Assembly: GCA_039917655.1 (NCBI GenBank)
Contig: JBDSJC010000010.1
Span: 1-10,358 of the forward strand
From: PNKC01 sp039917655
GTDB lineage: Bacteria > Chloroflexota > Dehalococcoidia > Tepidiformales > Tepidiformaceae
Reading direction: 5' to 3'
DNA length: 10,358 nt
Shown here one piece after another: positions 1 to 6,144 of the stretch. The notes under the pieces are model-generated. The model saw only the letters and a list, made by a program, of their open reading frames with translations. It did not search any database and had not been told where the DNA came from. The first letter of the stretch is position 1. Each line of letters begins with the position of its first letter. The translations under genes and the position numbers were made by a program.

Positions 1-23
1 GGGGATCAGTTTCAATGGGCGCA

Positions 24-49
24 CGCTCAGGCGGGCGGGCGCTCAGGCG
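24..49. repeat. 10-base direct repeat at the end of the DinB-like gene
   Basis: CGCTCAGGCG occurs at 24-33 and again at 40-49 (16-base period), the second copy containing the stop codon of the DinB-like gene. It may simply be a slippage product in GC-rich DNA. The first 42 bases of the window hold no other feature. Confidence 0.5.
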
Positions 50-465
50 CGAGCCGCGCGGTCGGCGGCGAGCGTTTTGACTGAATCCTCCTCCACCAGG
101 AGGACATGCTTAGCGACAGCGCGGTAGCTCCAGCCACCGGGGGCGGTTTCGGCGTTGAACTGCTCATCGCTCATGCCGACGAACGAACCGATGAAACGCG
201 CGCGTTCCGCCAGCCACTCGGCGACCAACCGTTCCATGGGGGACGCCGTCTTGCGACTGTTGTGGCGGGCTTCGGCGACCTGCCCGGCGTGGATCTTCTC
301 GTGCTCAATGTCGTTGGTGACGAGTGCCCAGAGATCTTTGCCCTGGGCACAGACGTGCGAGGACGGCATCGGCAGTTCTTCGTCCGATGCGGCCAAGAGT
401 GCTTCGATCGTCCGTTGGGTGGATTCAAGCAGCTCGCGGATGGTCTGGTGGACTGTTTCGGCCAA
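43..465 (-). CDS. DinB-like four-helix-bundle protein
   Basis: Small helical protein of about 140 residues resembling the DinB/DinB_2 (YfiT-like) superfamily. Members are metal-binding four-helix bundles, often thiol-dependent transferases or of unknown function. Numbering from the chosen TTG start, an H-x3-H-x2-Q stretch (HEKIHAGQ, about 55-62) could carry metal ligands, and a GGWSYRAVAKH segment (about 110-120) matches the usual DinB GWS..d...H motif. The order is unusual: the histidine motif precedes the GWS motif, and two SDEE/SDEQ segments (about 27 and 98) hint at an internal duplication. An ATG at 537 in the same frame would add 24 residues but has no Shine-Dalgarno. The TTG at 465 has GGAGG six bases upstream, and families of this kind typically begin near this point. 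It is divergent from pth. Specific substrate unknown. Confidence 0.7.
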   Translation of the reverse strand: MAETVHQTIRELLESTQRTIEALLAASDEELPMPSSHVCAQGKDLWALVTNDIEHEKIHAGQVAEARHNSRKTASPMERLVAEWLAERARFIGSFVGMSDEQFNAETAPGGWSYRAVAKHVLLVEEDSVKTLAADRAARA

Positions 466-471
466 GGTCTG

Positions 472-476
472 CCTCC
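472..476 (-). promoter_or_regulatory. Shine-Dalgarno deciding the TTG start of the DinB-like gene
   Basis: On the minus strand the sequence reads GGAGG, six bases, then TTG (465-463). This is a near-ideal ribosome binding site. It favours a TTG start over the in-frame ATG at 537, which has no purine-rich site before it. Confidence 0.6.
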
Positions 477-554
477 AGGTAGCCGGGTGTTCGAGCAGTC
501 TAGCCCTCAACCAATGCTTGCGGGCAACCGCCGCCATGCGAAAGTGAAGCGGTC

Positions 555-1187
555 ATGGCCTTCAAGAGACTCTTTACGCACGGCGGCGGCCCGCGCTTCG
601 CCGCCGACTGGCTCATCGTGGGGATCGGGAATCCCGGCGAAGGGTACGCACGCACCCGCCACAACATCGGCTTCTGGGTGGTGAACGAACTGGCGAGGCG
701 GGCGGGCACGCAACTGAAATCGACGGGAAGCATGATGGCGATCGGCGTGGGCACGCTGGCGGAGCAAAAAGTGGCAATGGTGAAGCCGAAGACGTTCGTC
801 AACCTGAGCGGCAAGGCGGTCTTGCAGGCGATGCAGTGGACGGGCTGCGACCTCGCCCACACGATCGTCCTCTACGACGACCTGGACCTGGCGGTGGGGG
901 CGATGCGCATCCGCGAAGGCGGCGGCGCGGGCGGCCACAACGGCCTGAAGAGCATCGGCGGGGCGGTGGGTATGGAGTTCGTCCGCCTGAGGATTGGCAT
1001 CGGGCGGCCCTCGGTGAATGGCGAACCAACGTGGGAGCCTGAGCATGTCGCGGAATACGTCCTAAGCGTGCCCAATGGCGAGGACAAACGTGCGTTGGAT
1101 GCGGCGACCAGCCGCGCCGCGGACGGGGTGGAGTGCATCCTGATGGAGGGCGCCCAGGCGGCCGGGAGCAAGTTCAACAAGAAGTAG
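555..1187 (+). CDS. pth: Peptidyl-tRNA hydrolase
   Basis: Cytosolic Pth (EC 3.1.1.29) cleaves the ester bond of peptidyl-tRNA that drops off ribosomes and so recycles tRNA. The protein is 210 residues; E. coli Pth is 194. The signature GIGNPGEGYARTRHNIGF lies at residues 23-40. Residues equivalent to the E. coli catalytic and binding positions are all present: N26 (N10), H36 (H20), N83 in FVNLSG (N68), D108 in DDLDL (D93) and N129 in GGHNGLKSI (N114). The RLRIGIGRP strand follows at 144-152. An extra 18 or so residues precede the core. No strong Shine-Dalgarno is seen before the ATG, but no better start exists before the catalytic core. It heads a plus-strand run and is divergent from the DinB-like gene. 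Confidence 0.97.
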   Translation: MAFKRLFTHGGGPRFAADWLIVGIGNPGEGYARTRHNIGFWVVNELARRAGTQLKSTGSMMAIGVGTLAEQKVAMVKPKTFVNLSGKAVLQAMQWTGCDLAHTIVLYDDLDLAVGAMRIREGGGAGGHNGLKSIGGAVGMEFVRLRIGIGRPSVNGEPTWEPEHVAEYVLSVPNGEDKRALDAATSRAADGVECILMEGAQAAGSKFNKK

Positions 1188-1228
1188 GCGCCCTCGACCC
1201 TCGCAGGGTGAGGTTCGACAATCGCCGC

Positions 1229-2017
1229 GTGCCCACGCTCCTGGCCATCATCGCTCACCCGGACGACGAGTCGTACAGCTTCGGGGGTACGCTGGCGCTG
1301 GCGGCTCGATCAGGCTGGCGGTGCGAGGTCATCAGCCTGACTTCAGGTGAGGGGGGCAAACGGCACGATGGCGGGCCAGTCGGCCGGGCGCAGGTGGGGC
1401 TCTCACGCGAACGCGAACTGGCGGATTCGTGCACCATCCTCGGCGCGGAGCCGCCCGAGTTCTGGCATCTGCCAGACGGACATCTGCGTGATGAGCAATC
1501 ACAGGGGGAGCGCCTTCGGTTACTGGTCGAAACGTGCCGCCCCGGCCTGGTCGTAGCGCTCGGTGAGGATGGCGCATACGGCCACCCGGACCACATCGCC
1601 GTTTATGAATGGCTGTTGGAGGCTTGGCTCACCGTGCCAGCGCCTCGGCCACCACTGTTGCTCGCGGCGTTCCCTCGTGGGCTTTTTCTGCCCCAGTACC
1701 AGAGGTGTTTGCCGATGATGGGCGAGCCGCCGAACCCGCCCGCGGAGGAAATCGGCTCCAGCCCGTGGCACTACAAGTTGCCTATCGGCGAGGTGGCGGA
1801 GCAGAAGCTCGCTTCCATCGCTGCGCACCGGACGCAGCTGCCCGGTGGGGATCCAGAAGCGATCTTCCCTCCGGGCATCGTCGCCCAGCTGCTGGGAGTG
1901 GAATGTTTCAGCGACGCTCGTGGCTTCCATGACGCCGGAGTCGCAGCGCTGTTGGCTGGCTTCGCGATCGGCGGCCGCCCGAGCGCCTTCCCTGACGAGC
2001 GCCCCGCCTGGTGGTAG
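1229..2017 (+). CDS. PIG-L/LmbE family zinc N-deacetylase
   Basis: Member of the PIG-L (LmbE-like) family. These zinc-dependent deacetylases remove acetyl groups from N-acetylglucosamine-type substrates; MshB, Mca and BshB in low-molecular-weight thiol pathways are examples. From the GTG at 1229 the protein has 262 residues. The metal motif AHPDDE is at 9-14 (H10 and D13 likely ligands, D12 likely base) and the second motif GHPDH at 118-122 supplies the later histidine ligand. The frame stays open back to 1133, but earlier starts overlap pth. A GTG at 1208 is possible, and neither GTG has a well-spaced Shine-Dalgarno. The start at 1229 places the first beta strand directly before AHPDDE, as is usual. 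It lies 41 bases after pth and 30 before the SDR gene. No thiol-biosynthesis partner is visible, so the substrate cannot be named. Confidence 0.9.
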   Translation: MPTLLAIIAHPDDESYSFGGTLALAARSGWRCEVISLTSGEGGKRHDGGPVGRAQVGLSRERELADSCTILGAEPPEFWHLPDGHLRDEQSQGERLRLLVETCRPGLVVALGEDGAYGHPDHIAVYEWLLEAWLTVPAPRPPLLLAAFPRGLFLPQYQRCLPMMGEPPNPPAEEIGSSPWHYKLPIGEVAEQKLASIAAHRTQLPGGDPEAIFPPGIVAQLLGVECFSDARGFHDAGVAALLAGFAIGGRPSAFPDERPAWW

Positions 2018-2020
2018 ATT
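1992..2020 (+). promoter_or_regulatory. Candidate sigma-70-type promoter for the SDR gene
   Basis: CTGACG (1992-1997; 4 of 6 to TTGACA) is followed by a 17-base spacer and TAGATT (2015-2020; 4 of 6 to TATAAT). A TG sits one base before the -10, as in extended -10 promoters. It overlaps the end of the deacetylase gene and would start RNA near 2027, ahead of the SDR ribosome binding site. The SDR gene may therefore have its own promoter as well as read-through. Confidence 0.35.
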
Positions 2021-2047
2021 CTTGCCACACCACATGGAGGACTGATC

Positions 2048-2992
2048 ATGGCCGGACGGCTCGAAGGTAAGGTCGCAATCGTTACGGGGGCGGGGCGCGG
2101 CATTGGCCGCGGAGAAGCGCTGCTGCTTGCACAGGAAGGCGCTCGCGTGGTCGTCAACGACCTTGGCGGAAATCCCGGCGGCGAAGGGACGGACACCTCG
2201 CCCGCCGACGAGGTGGTCGCCGAGATCAAGAAGCTCGGCTCGGACGCAGTGGCGAACTACGACAACGTGGCTTCGATGGAGGGAGGCGAGCGGATGGTGA
2301 AGCAGGCGTTAGACACGTTCGGTCGCCTCGATATCCTGGTGAACAACGCCGGCATACTGCGCGACCGGATGATTTTTAACATGTCTGAAGAGGAGTGGGA
2401 CGCCGTCATCGCGGTCCACCTGAAGGGGCACTTCACGGTCACGAAGCATGCCTCGCTCGTCTTCCGGCAGCAGCGCAGCGGGCGCATTGTGAACACCTCG
2501 TCGGAGTCCGGCTTGGGCAACATGGGCCAGGCGAACTACTCCGCTGCGAAAGAGGGCATCACCGGCCTGACGCGCACCCTGGCATTGGATCTCGGACGCT
2601 ACGGCGTGACCGCCAACGCGATTCGACCACGAGCCGGCACGCGCCTGACGCTCACCCCCGAACTGCGCGCGGCGATGGAGCGGGCTCGGGCCGTGACGGC
2701 CGCTGGCGGGGGCGAAGCCACCAGTTCCGGCGACGCCATCTCGCAGATGGACTCGCTGAAGCCGGAGCTAGTTGCTCCGCTAGTGGTGTACCTCTGCACG
2801 GACGCGGCGACGAACATCAACGGGCGGGACTTCATCGTCGGTGGTAGCGAGATCAGCCTGATGTCTATGCCCGACAAAGAGCGCACGATCTATCGCGAGG
2901 GCGGCTGGACGTTGGACACGCTAGACCGCGTGTTCCCGAGCACGCTGGGCGCAGGGGTCAAGAACCCGATGCCGCCGCAGGCGCCGAAATAG
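2048..2992 (+). CDS. SDR-family dehydrogenase, MFE-2-like (3R)-hydroxyacyl-CoA dehydrogenase type
   Basis: Classical short-chain dehydrogenase/reductase, 314 residues. The Rossmann nucleotide motif TGAGRGIG is at 13-20. D38 in VVNDLGG suggests NAD(H) preference. NNAG is at 99-102, with catalytic S151, Y164 and K168 in the usual spacing and N124 replaced by H in the AVHLKGH stretch. The VVNDLGG segment followed by a Gly/Asp/Ala-rich insert and ADEVVAEI, plus a C-terminal tail beyond 265, resembles the dehydrogenase part of peroxisomal-type multifunctional enzyme 2, which oxidises (3R)-hydroxyacyl-CoA. The exact substrate is inferred. GGAGG (2036-2040) sits seven bases before the ATG. The lipoprotein gene begins 13 bases downstream and is probably co-transcribed. 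A thiolase that could act on 3-ketoacyl-CoA is nearby but on the other strand. Confidence 0.92.
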   Translation: MAGRLEGKVAIVTGAGRGIGRGEALLLAQEGARVVVNDLGGNPGGEGTDTSPADEVVAEIKKLGSDAVANYDNVASMEGGERMVKQALDTFGRLDILVNNAGILRDRMIFNMSEEEWDAVIAVHLKGHFTVTKHASLVFRQQRSGRIVNTSSESGLGNMGQANYSAAKEGITGLTRTLALDLGRYGVTANAIRPRAGTRLTLTPELRAAMERARAVTAAGGGEATSSGDAISQMDSLKPELVAPLVVYLCTDAATNINGRDFIVGGSEISLMSMPDKERTIYREGGWTLDTLDRVFPSTLGAGVKNPMPPQAPK

Positions 2993-3005
2993 GGGAGATG
3001 AGTGG

Positions 3006-3722
3006 ATGCCGCAGCGAACGTTTTTCCTGATCTTGGTAGGTCTCTTGGGAATGTTGGTTGCAGGCTGTGGCAAAGGCAATGACTCGCCCAATTCGTCCAC
3101 GAGCACGGCTGGTTCGACTTCTACAAGCGCCCCGGCAACGGCCTCGCCAACGTCAGTGTTGGGGGTGACGTTAGCCGAGTACCAGGCGAAGCCGCGGCCC
3201 GAATTCAAGATTGCCGGCATGGGCATCGGACCAACGCCTGTCGCACCGATTTTCGCGGGCTGTCCTGCTGGCGCCAAAAGCGAAGTGGTCAGCCACGATT
3301 CCATTGCCGGAAATCGCATGGCTCTCGATCCAGCCACCTTACCGCCGTCCTCGAAATTGGAGCGGAGCAACGGGGCAGTGGCCTGCGGCGACACCGTCGT
3401 GAGCGTCACACTTGGAATCGGAGTCGCTCCCGACCCCAACGACCCGGAGAACAGAGGCGGTCCGATCGACGTTATCCGGCGGCGCATGCCAAGTTGTCGG
3501 TGGCAGAGCGACGTGCCCGCGGAGTATTGGAAGGAGACAGCGGTGGCGGGGCGCAACGCCGCCATCGCTTCGCCGGTAGTTGGTGGAAAGCTGCTCTCAA
3601 CAGAGGTCGTCGTTTGCGAAGGCGACGGTGTGATGACGGTGTTACAGGCGCGTTTTCTCCCCACTCGGACCGTGTTGCAGATCGCCGAGGGGCTGTTCTC
3701 AGGCCCGCCTCCGGGACCCTGA
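3006..3722 (+). CDS. Small secreted lipoprotein of unknown function
   Basis: A 238-residue predicted lipoprotein. The N-terminus has a short charged start (MPQR), a hydrophobic stretch and a lipobox LVAGC with the lipidated cysteine at residue 21, so it should be membrane-anchored outside the cytoplasm. Residues 22-50 are a Ser/Thr/Ala-rich linker typical of exported lipoproteins. The remaining domain (about 51-238) contains exactly four cysteines (C86, C127, C164, C204), which could form two disulphides, and ends in a Pro/Gly-rich tail. I recognise no family. A GGGGAG site (2992-2997) overlapping the SDR stop lies eight bases before the ATG, so this gene is likely translated from the SDR transcript. 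Convergent small gene 3763-3993 follows on the other strand. Confidence 0.85.
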   Translation: MPQRTFFLILVGLLGMLVAGCGKGNDSPNSSTSTAGSTSTSAPATASPTSVLGVTLAEYQAKPRPEFKIAGMGIGPTPVAPIFAGCPAGAKSEVVSHDSIAGNRMALDPATLPPSSKLERSNGAVACGDTVVSVTLGIGVAPDPNDPENRGGPIDVIRRRMPSCRWQSDVPAEYWKETAVAGRNAAIASPVVGGKLLSTEVVVCEGDGVMTVLQARFLPTRTVLQIAEGLFSGPPPGP

Positions 3723-3733
3723 GGTTCGCAGCG

Positions 3734-3770
3734 GGGGTGGCGAAGCAACGACCGCCCCAGGGCTAAGCCC
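3734..3770. terminator. Possible weak bidirectional terminator structure between converging genes
   Basis: Between the lipoprotein stop and the stop of the converging small gene lie two adjacent inverted repeats. GGGGTGG (3734-3740) pairs with CCGCCCC (3752-3758) with one G-U pair. GGGC (3760-3763) pairs with GCCC (3767-3770). No T tract follows on either strand, so intrinsic termination is uncertain. The position between convergent genes is the main support. Confidence 0.25.
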
Positions 3771-3993
3771 GCCAGCTGGGGAGAGGCGCGACGATGGCGG
3801 CGGCGACAGGCCGGGCACCCGGCTTCTCTTCCCACAGGCCGCAGTGGGTCTCGGTATCATCAAGGAACGGGCCGACGCATTCGCTGCCGTCGCGAATGAT
3901 GTGCTGGCAGATGTTGACGACGGTGCCCATCCGCTTCGAATCAAGGGTCATGCGCAGGAAGGCACAGCGCGCGGCGTAACGCGGCTCGCTCAA
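3763..3993 (-). CDS. Small Cys/His-containing protein coupled to vapC
   Basis: Unrecognised protein of about 76 residues from a TTG start at 3993 that overlaps the vapC stop (TTGA). An in-frame ATG at 3951 would give 62 residues. Codons from the TTG onward nearly all end in G or C, like the neighbouring genes, which supports coding and the earlier start. Residues C29, H31, C39, H50 and C51 form a C-x-H ... C ... H-C pattern that could bind zinc, around the stretch DGSECVGPFLDD. The C-terminal 20 residues are Ala/Pro-rich. No Shine-Dalgarno is visible, so translation would depend on ribosomes finishing vapC. Position suggests a third member of the vapBC operon. Alternatively it is an unrelated gene that drifted into coupling. 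Function unknown; coding status likely but not certain. Confidence 0.6.
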   Translation of the reverse strand: MSEPRYAARCAFLRMTLDSKRMGTVVNICQHIIRDGSECVGPFLDDTETHCGLWEEKPGARPVAAAIVAPLPSWRA

Positions 3994-4409
3994 GAAGCCA
4001 CGACCGGGGGTTCGAAGCGCTTGAGGCCGGGGATGCGGCGAAGGCCTTTGTCGTGGGAGAGGATGCGACCTTTGTTGCGCTTGGCTGCGTAGGCCGCTAC
4101 CACGCAGTCGTCCCAATCTGGGTGCACATCCCTGTAGAGATCGATGGCGTGCCGAATGACATCGCCTTCCACCACGCGAAGCGGCAACGCCACTATTACG
4201 TCCAGAGCCGCAACCGTCTCTTCGCGAGAGTAGTTGCGGCGAGGCGACCGTAAAACGTAAACGAACTCAGACACGGTAGTGGGTTGCAACTCGACGATAC
4301 CGCGAATCGCTTCAGGCAAACTCAGAAACTCGCTCACAGCCGTGAACTTTTCCGGTTCGTCGTCCAAGATGAGGCGCAGGAGCACGTTCGTATCAACTGT
4401 TGCGTTCAC
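3990..4409 (-). CDS. vapC: VapC-type PIN-domain toxin ribonuclease
   Basis: PIN-domain protein of 139 residues, the usual size of a VapC toxin. These Mg2+-dependent RNases cleave tRNA, rRNA or mRNA and are neutralised by the cognate antitoxin. Acidic residues matching the PIN active site are D6 (VDTN), E48 (VSEF), D101 (in PDWDDCVVAA) and D120 (SHDKGL), so the nuclease looks intact. The GTG start at 4409 lies inside the vapB gene (17-base overlap), with GGGAG four bases upstream within the vapB coding sequence, so the two are translationally coupled. The downstream small gene starts within the vapC stop. RNA target cannot be told from sequence. Confidence 0.93.
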   Translation of the reverse strand: MNATVDTNVLLRLILDDEPEKFTAVSEFLSLPEAIRGIVELQPTTVSEFVYVLRSPRRNYSREETVAALDVIVALPLRVVEGDVIRHAIDLYRDVHPDWDDCVVAAYAAKRNKGRILSHDKGLRRIPGLKRFEPPVVAS

Positions 4410-4734
4410 GCCACTCCCGCATGATGCGCTGGTCGTCTTCGTCCGCCTTTATGGACCGTTCGATTCTTGACTCTCGAATCATCGCTGCGAACTCCTCGTC
4501 GTTGGCGGGGCCTGGCGGTAAGGAAGGGTGGTTGCGTCTGAGGGTCTCCCGTAGCTCGCGAAGGCGTTCGAACGGATCCACCGCTTTGGTAATACCGATC
4601 GCACCATCGTCCTTCAGCGCCACTTCAACTTGGTCACCGGGCTCGACTCCGAGTTTGCGCAAGAGCGCTGCCGGAATCGTGACCTGATTTCGTTTGCCGA
4701 CCCGCGTCACCCGCGAACGAGTCCTGACTATCAT
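4393..4734 (-). CDS. vapB: AbrB/MazE-type (SpoVT-AbrB fold) antitoxin
   Basis: Antitoxin of 113 residues. Residues about 5-47 form an AbrB/MazE swapped-hairpin DNA-binding domain (VGKRNQVTIPAALLRKLG, then VEPGDQVEV). This is followed by a helical, highly charged tail (about 55-113; ERLRELRETL, EEFAAMIRES, RIMREWRERN) that would wrap and inhibit VapC. Antitoxins of this class usually repress their own operon, more tightly in complex with toxin. The frame is open to a GTG at 4770, but the ATG at 4734 is directly before the domain. A good -10 element sits six bases upstream of that ATG, implying a leaderless message and excluding the longer start. There is no Shine-Dalgarno. The C-terminal end overlaps vapC. 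Confidence 0.9.
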   Translation of the reverse strand: MIVRTRSRVTRVGKRNQVTIPAALLRKLGVEPGDQVEVALKDDGAIGITKAVDPFERLRELRETLRRNHPSLPPGPANDEEFAAMIRESRIERSIKADEDDQRIMREWRERNS

Positions 4735-4740
4735 GGCGCG

Positions 4741-4774
4741 ATGATACCACACTGAGCGAGCCTGGCTCACTGAG
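4741..4774 (-). promoter_or_regulatory. vapBC promoter with overlapping palindromic operator candidate
   Basis: On the minus strand TGG-TATCAT (-10 at 4746-4741; 5 of 6 to TATAAT, with the extended TG) ends six bases before the vapB ATG. A weak -35 (GTGAGC or TGAGCC) lies about 17-18 bases further up. Between and across these is an imperfect palindrome, 4752-4774, centred on T4763, with 9 of 11 positions paired (left arm CTGAGCGAGCC). On the minus strand CTCAGTG also recurs with an 18-base period. An inverted repeat overlapping the promoter is what one expects of an autoregulated AbrB-type antitoxin operator. Confidence 0.5.
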
Positions 4775-4879
4775 GCCGTTTGGCGTGACGCGGTTGGCGT
4801 GGAAACGAGCAGGCATAGGGATCCCCGGATCCATGGCTACCGTGGCAGGGCTCGGCCAGCCTCTCGAACGGGTCCATCC
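4775..4879. other. Intergenic stretch between vapB and the thiolase gene
   Basis: No gene is supported here. It contains two GGATCC hexamers (4819-4824 and 4827-4832) that form a short palindrome with no following T tract. I see no convincing terminator for the thiolase operon. Confidence 0.4.
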
Positions 4880-6064
4880 CTACCCCAGCCGCTCCACCAC
4901 GGTCGCCGTGCCAATGCCGCCGCCGACGCACATGGTGATCAGGCCGTAGCGGCCGCCGGTGCGCTCCAGTTCGTTGATGATCGTGCCGAAGAGCCGGGCC
5001 CCCGTGCAGCCAGTCGGGTGGCCAAGGGCGATCGCTCCACCGTTGACGTTCACCTTGCTCATGTCGGCGTTCATTTCGCGCTTCCAGGAGAGGACGACGC
5101 TGGCGAAGGCCTCGTTGATCTCGACGAGGTCGATGTCGCGCATGGTCAGGCCCGCGCGCTGGAGGGCCATCGGCGTGGCCGTGATCGGGCCAGTGAGCAT
5201 GAGTTCAGGGTCGGTGCCAACGACTGCCTGCGAAACGATGCGTGCGCGCGGCCTCCAGCCCATCTCCTTCGCGCGGTCTGCGTGAGTCAGAAGGACGGCC
5301 GCCGAGCCATCTGTAATCTGGCTCGAATTGCCGGCGTGGTGCACGCCGTTTTCTTTGAAGCTGGCCTTCAACGCCGCCAGCGTCTCGGGAGTGGTGTTCG
5401 GGCGGATGCCCTCGTCGAAATCGATCGTGGCGTCTTCCCACTCCTCGATGCCATCAGCGTTCTTTGTTTTCTTTTTTCCGGGAACGGGGATCATCTCGCC
5501 CTTGAAGCGGCCCTCTTTCTGGGCGCGGGCGGCTTTCTGCTGGCTGTCCGCGCCAAACTCATCGGCCTCCTCGCGGCTGATGCCCCACTTGTCTGCTATT
5601 CGCTCCGCCGAGAGGCCCTGGGAGGTGAGGTCGTACTGGTCGCTCATCGCCTGGGTGAAGGGATAGCCAAGGTTCTGGCCAACGTTCGAGCCGAGCGGCA
5701 CCTGAGACATCCACTCCGTCCCGCCGGCAACCACGACATCGTGCACGCCGGAAGCGATCTGGTTGGCGGCGAAGTGCACGGCCTGCTGGCTCGAACTGCA
5801 CTGCCGGTCCAACGTGATGCCGGGGATGCTGAATGGCCAGCCCGCGGTGAGCACTACGTTCCGGGCGAGGTTCGTCGATTGCGCGCCGACTTCGCTCACA
5901 CAGCCGTAAATCACGTCGTCCACCATGCTCGTGTCAAGGTTGTTTCGCCTGGCCAACTCTTTTAGCAGCAGGGCCGACATCTCGACGGGGTGCTCCTTGC
6001 TCAGGACGCCGCCGCGGCGGCCGAGGGGAGTTCGAATGGCATCGACAATGACTACATCACGCAT
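4880..6064 (-). CDS. Thiolase (acetyl-CoA C-acyltransferase)
   Basis: Thiolase of 394 residues, the normal length for the degradative/biosynthetic thiolase family. It cleaves 3-ketoacyl-CoA with CoA to acetyl-CoA and a shortened acyl-CoA, or runs the reverse condensation. All catalytic elements are visible: nucleophile C89 (DRQCSSSQQ), NEAFA at 317-321, H349 in GGAIALGHPTGCTGAR, and acid/base C379 in CVGGGIGTA. The frame is open to 6127, but the ATG at 6064 starts the conserved first strand (MRDVVIVDAIRTP) and has AGAAGGA eight bases upstream. It follows dapA by 80 bases on the same strand and may be co-transcribed, though the functions are not obviously linked. The substrate chain length is not evident. 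A role with the SDR gene in fatty-acid or aromatic acyl-CoA breakdown is inference. Confidence 0.95.
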   Translation of the reverse strand: MRDVVIVDAIRTPLGRRGGVLSKEHPVEMSALLLKELARRNNLDTSMVDDVIYGCVSEVGAQSTNLARNVVLTAGWPFSIPGITLDRQCSSSQQAVHFAANQIASGVHDVVVAGGTEWMSQVPLGSNVGQNLGYPFTQAMSDQYDLTSQGLSAERIADKWGISREEADEFGADSQQKAARAQKEGRFKGEMIPVPGKKKTKNADGIEEWEDATIDFDEGIRPNTTPETLAALKASFKENGVHHAGNSSQITDGSAAVLLTHADRAKEMGWRPRARIVSQAVVGTDPELMLTGPITATPMALQRAGLTMRDIDLVEINEAFASVVLSWKREMNADMSKVNVNGGAIALGHPTGCTGARLFGTIINELERTGGRYGLITMCVGGGIGTATVVERLG

Positions 6065-6079
6065 GTAAAGATTCCTTCT

Positions 6080-6111
6080 GGCTTGGCTTGGGTTGGTTTG
6101 GGAGGGTTTGG
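6080..6111 (+). repeat. Degenerate pentamer repeat with G-quadruplex potential
   Basis: On the plus strand six consecutive five-base units can be read from 6080: GGCTT, GGCTT, GGGTT, GGTTT, GGGAG, GGTTT, then GG. The minus strand, which is the thiolase mRNA sense, is therefore a C/A-rich leader almost free of G, ending just before the thiolase ribosome binding site. Regularly spaced GG/GGG runs could form a two-tetrad G-quadruplex on the template strand. Confidence 0.6.
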
Positions 6112-6144
6112 CACCCAAAGGAGGCAAATCGAGGCCCGTAAAGT

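Noticed and set aside
507..1046. 179-codon minus-strand frame
   Set aside because: Antisense of pth, with His/Arg/Ala-rich composition typical of a shadow frame.
4817..4836. Adjacent GGATCC sites and CCATGG resembling a cloning polylinker
   Set aside because: Surrounding sequence has ordinary chromosomal composition with no vector match that I recognise, and the hexamers form a simple chance palindrome.
4799..5965. 388-codon open frame on the plus strand opposite the thiolase
   Set aside because: It is the antisense of a clearly intact thiolase with all catalytic motifs. Long antisense frames are expected from GC-rich codon bias, and the protein has no recognisable motif.
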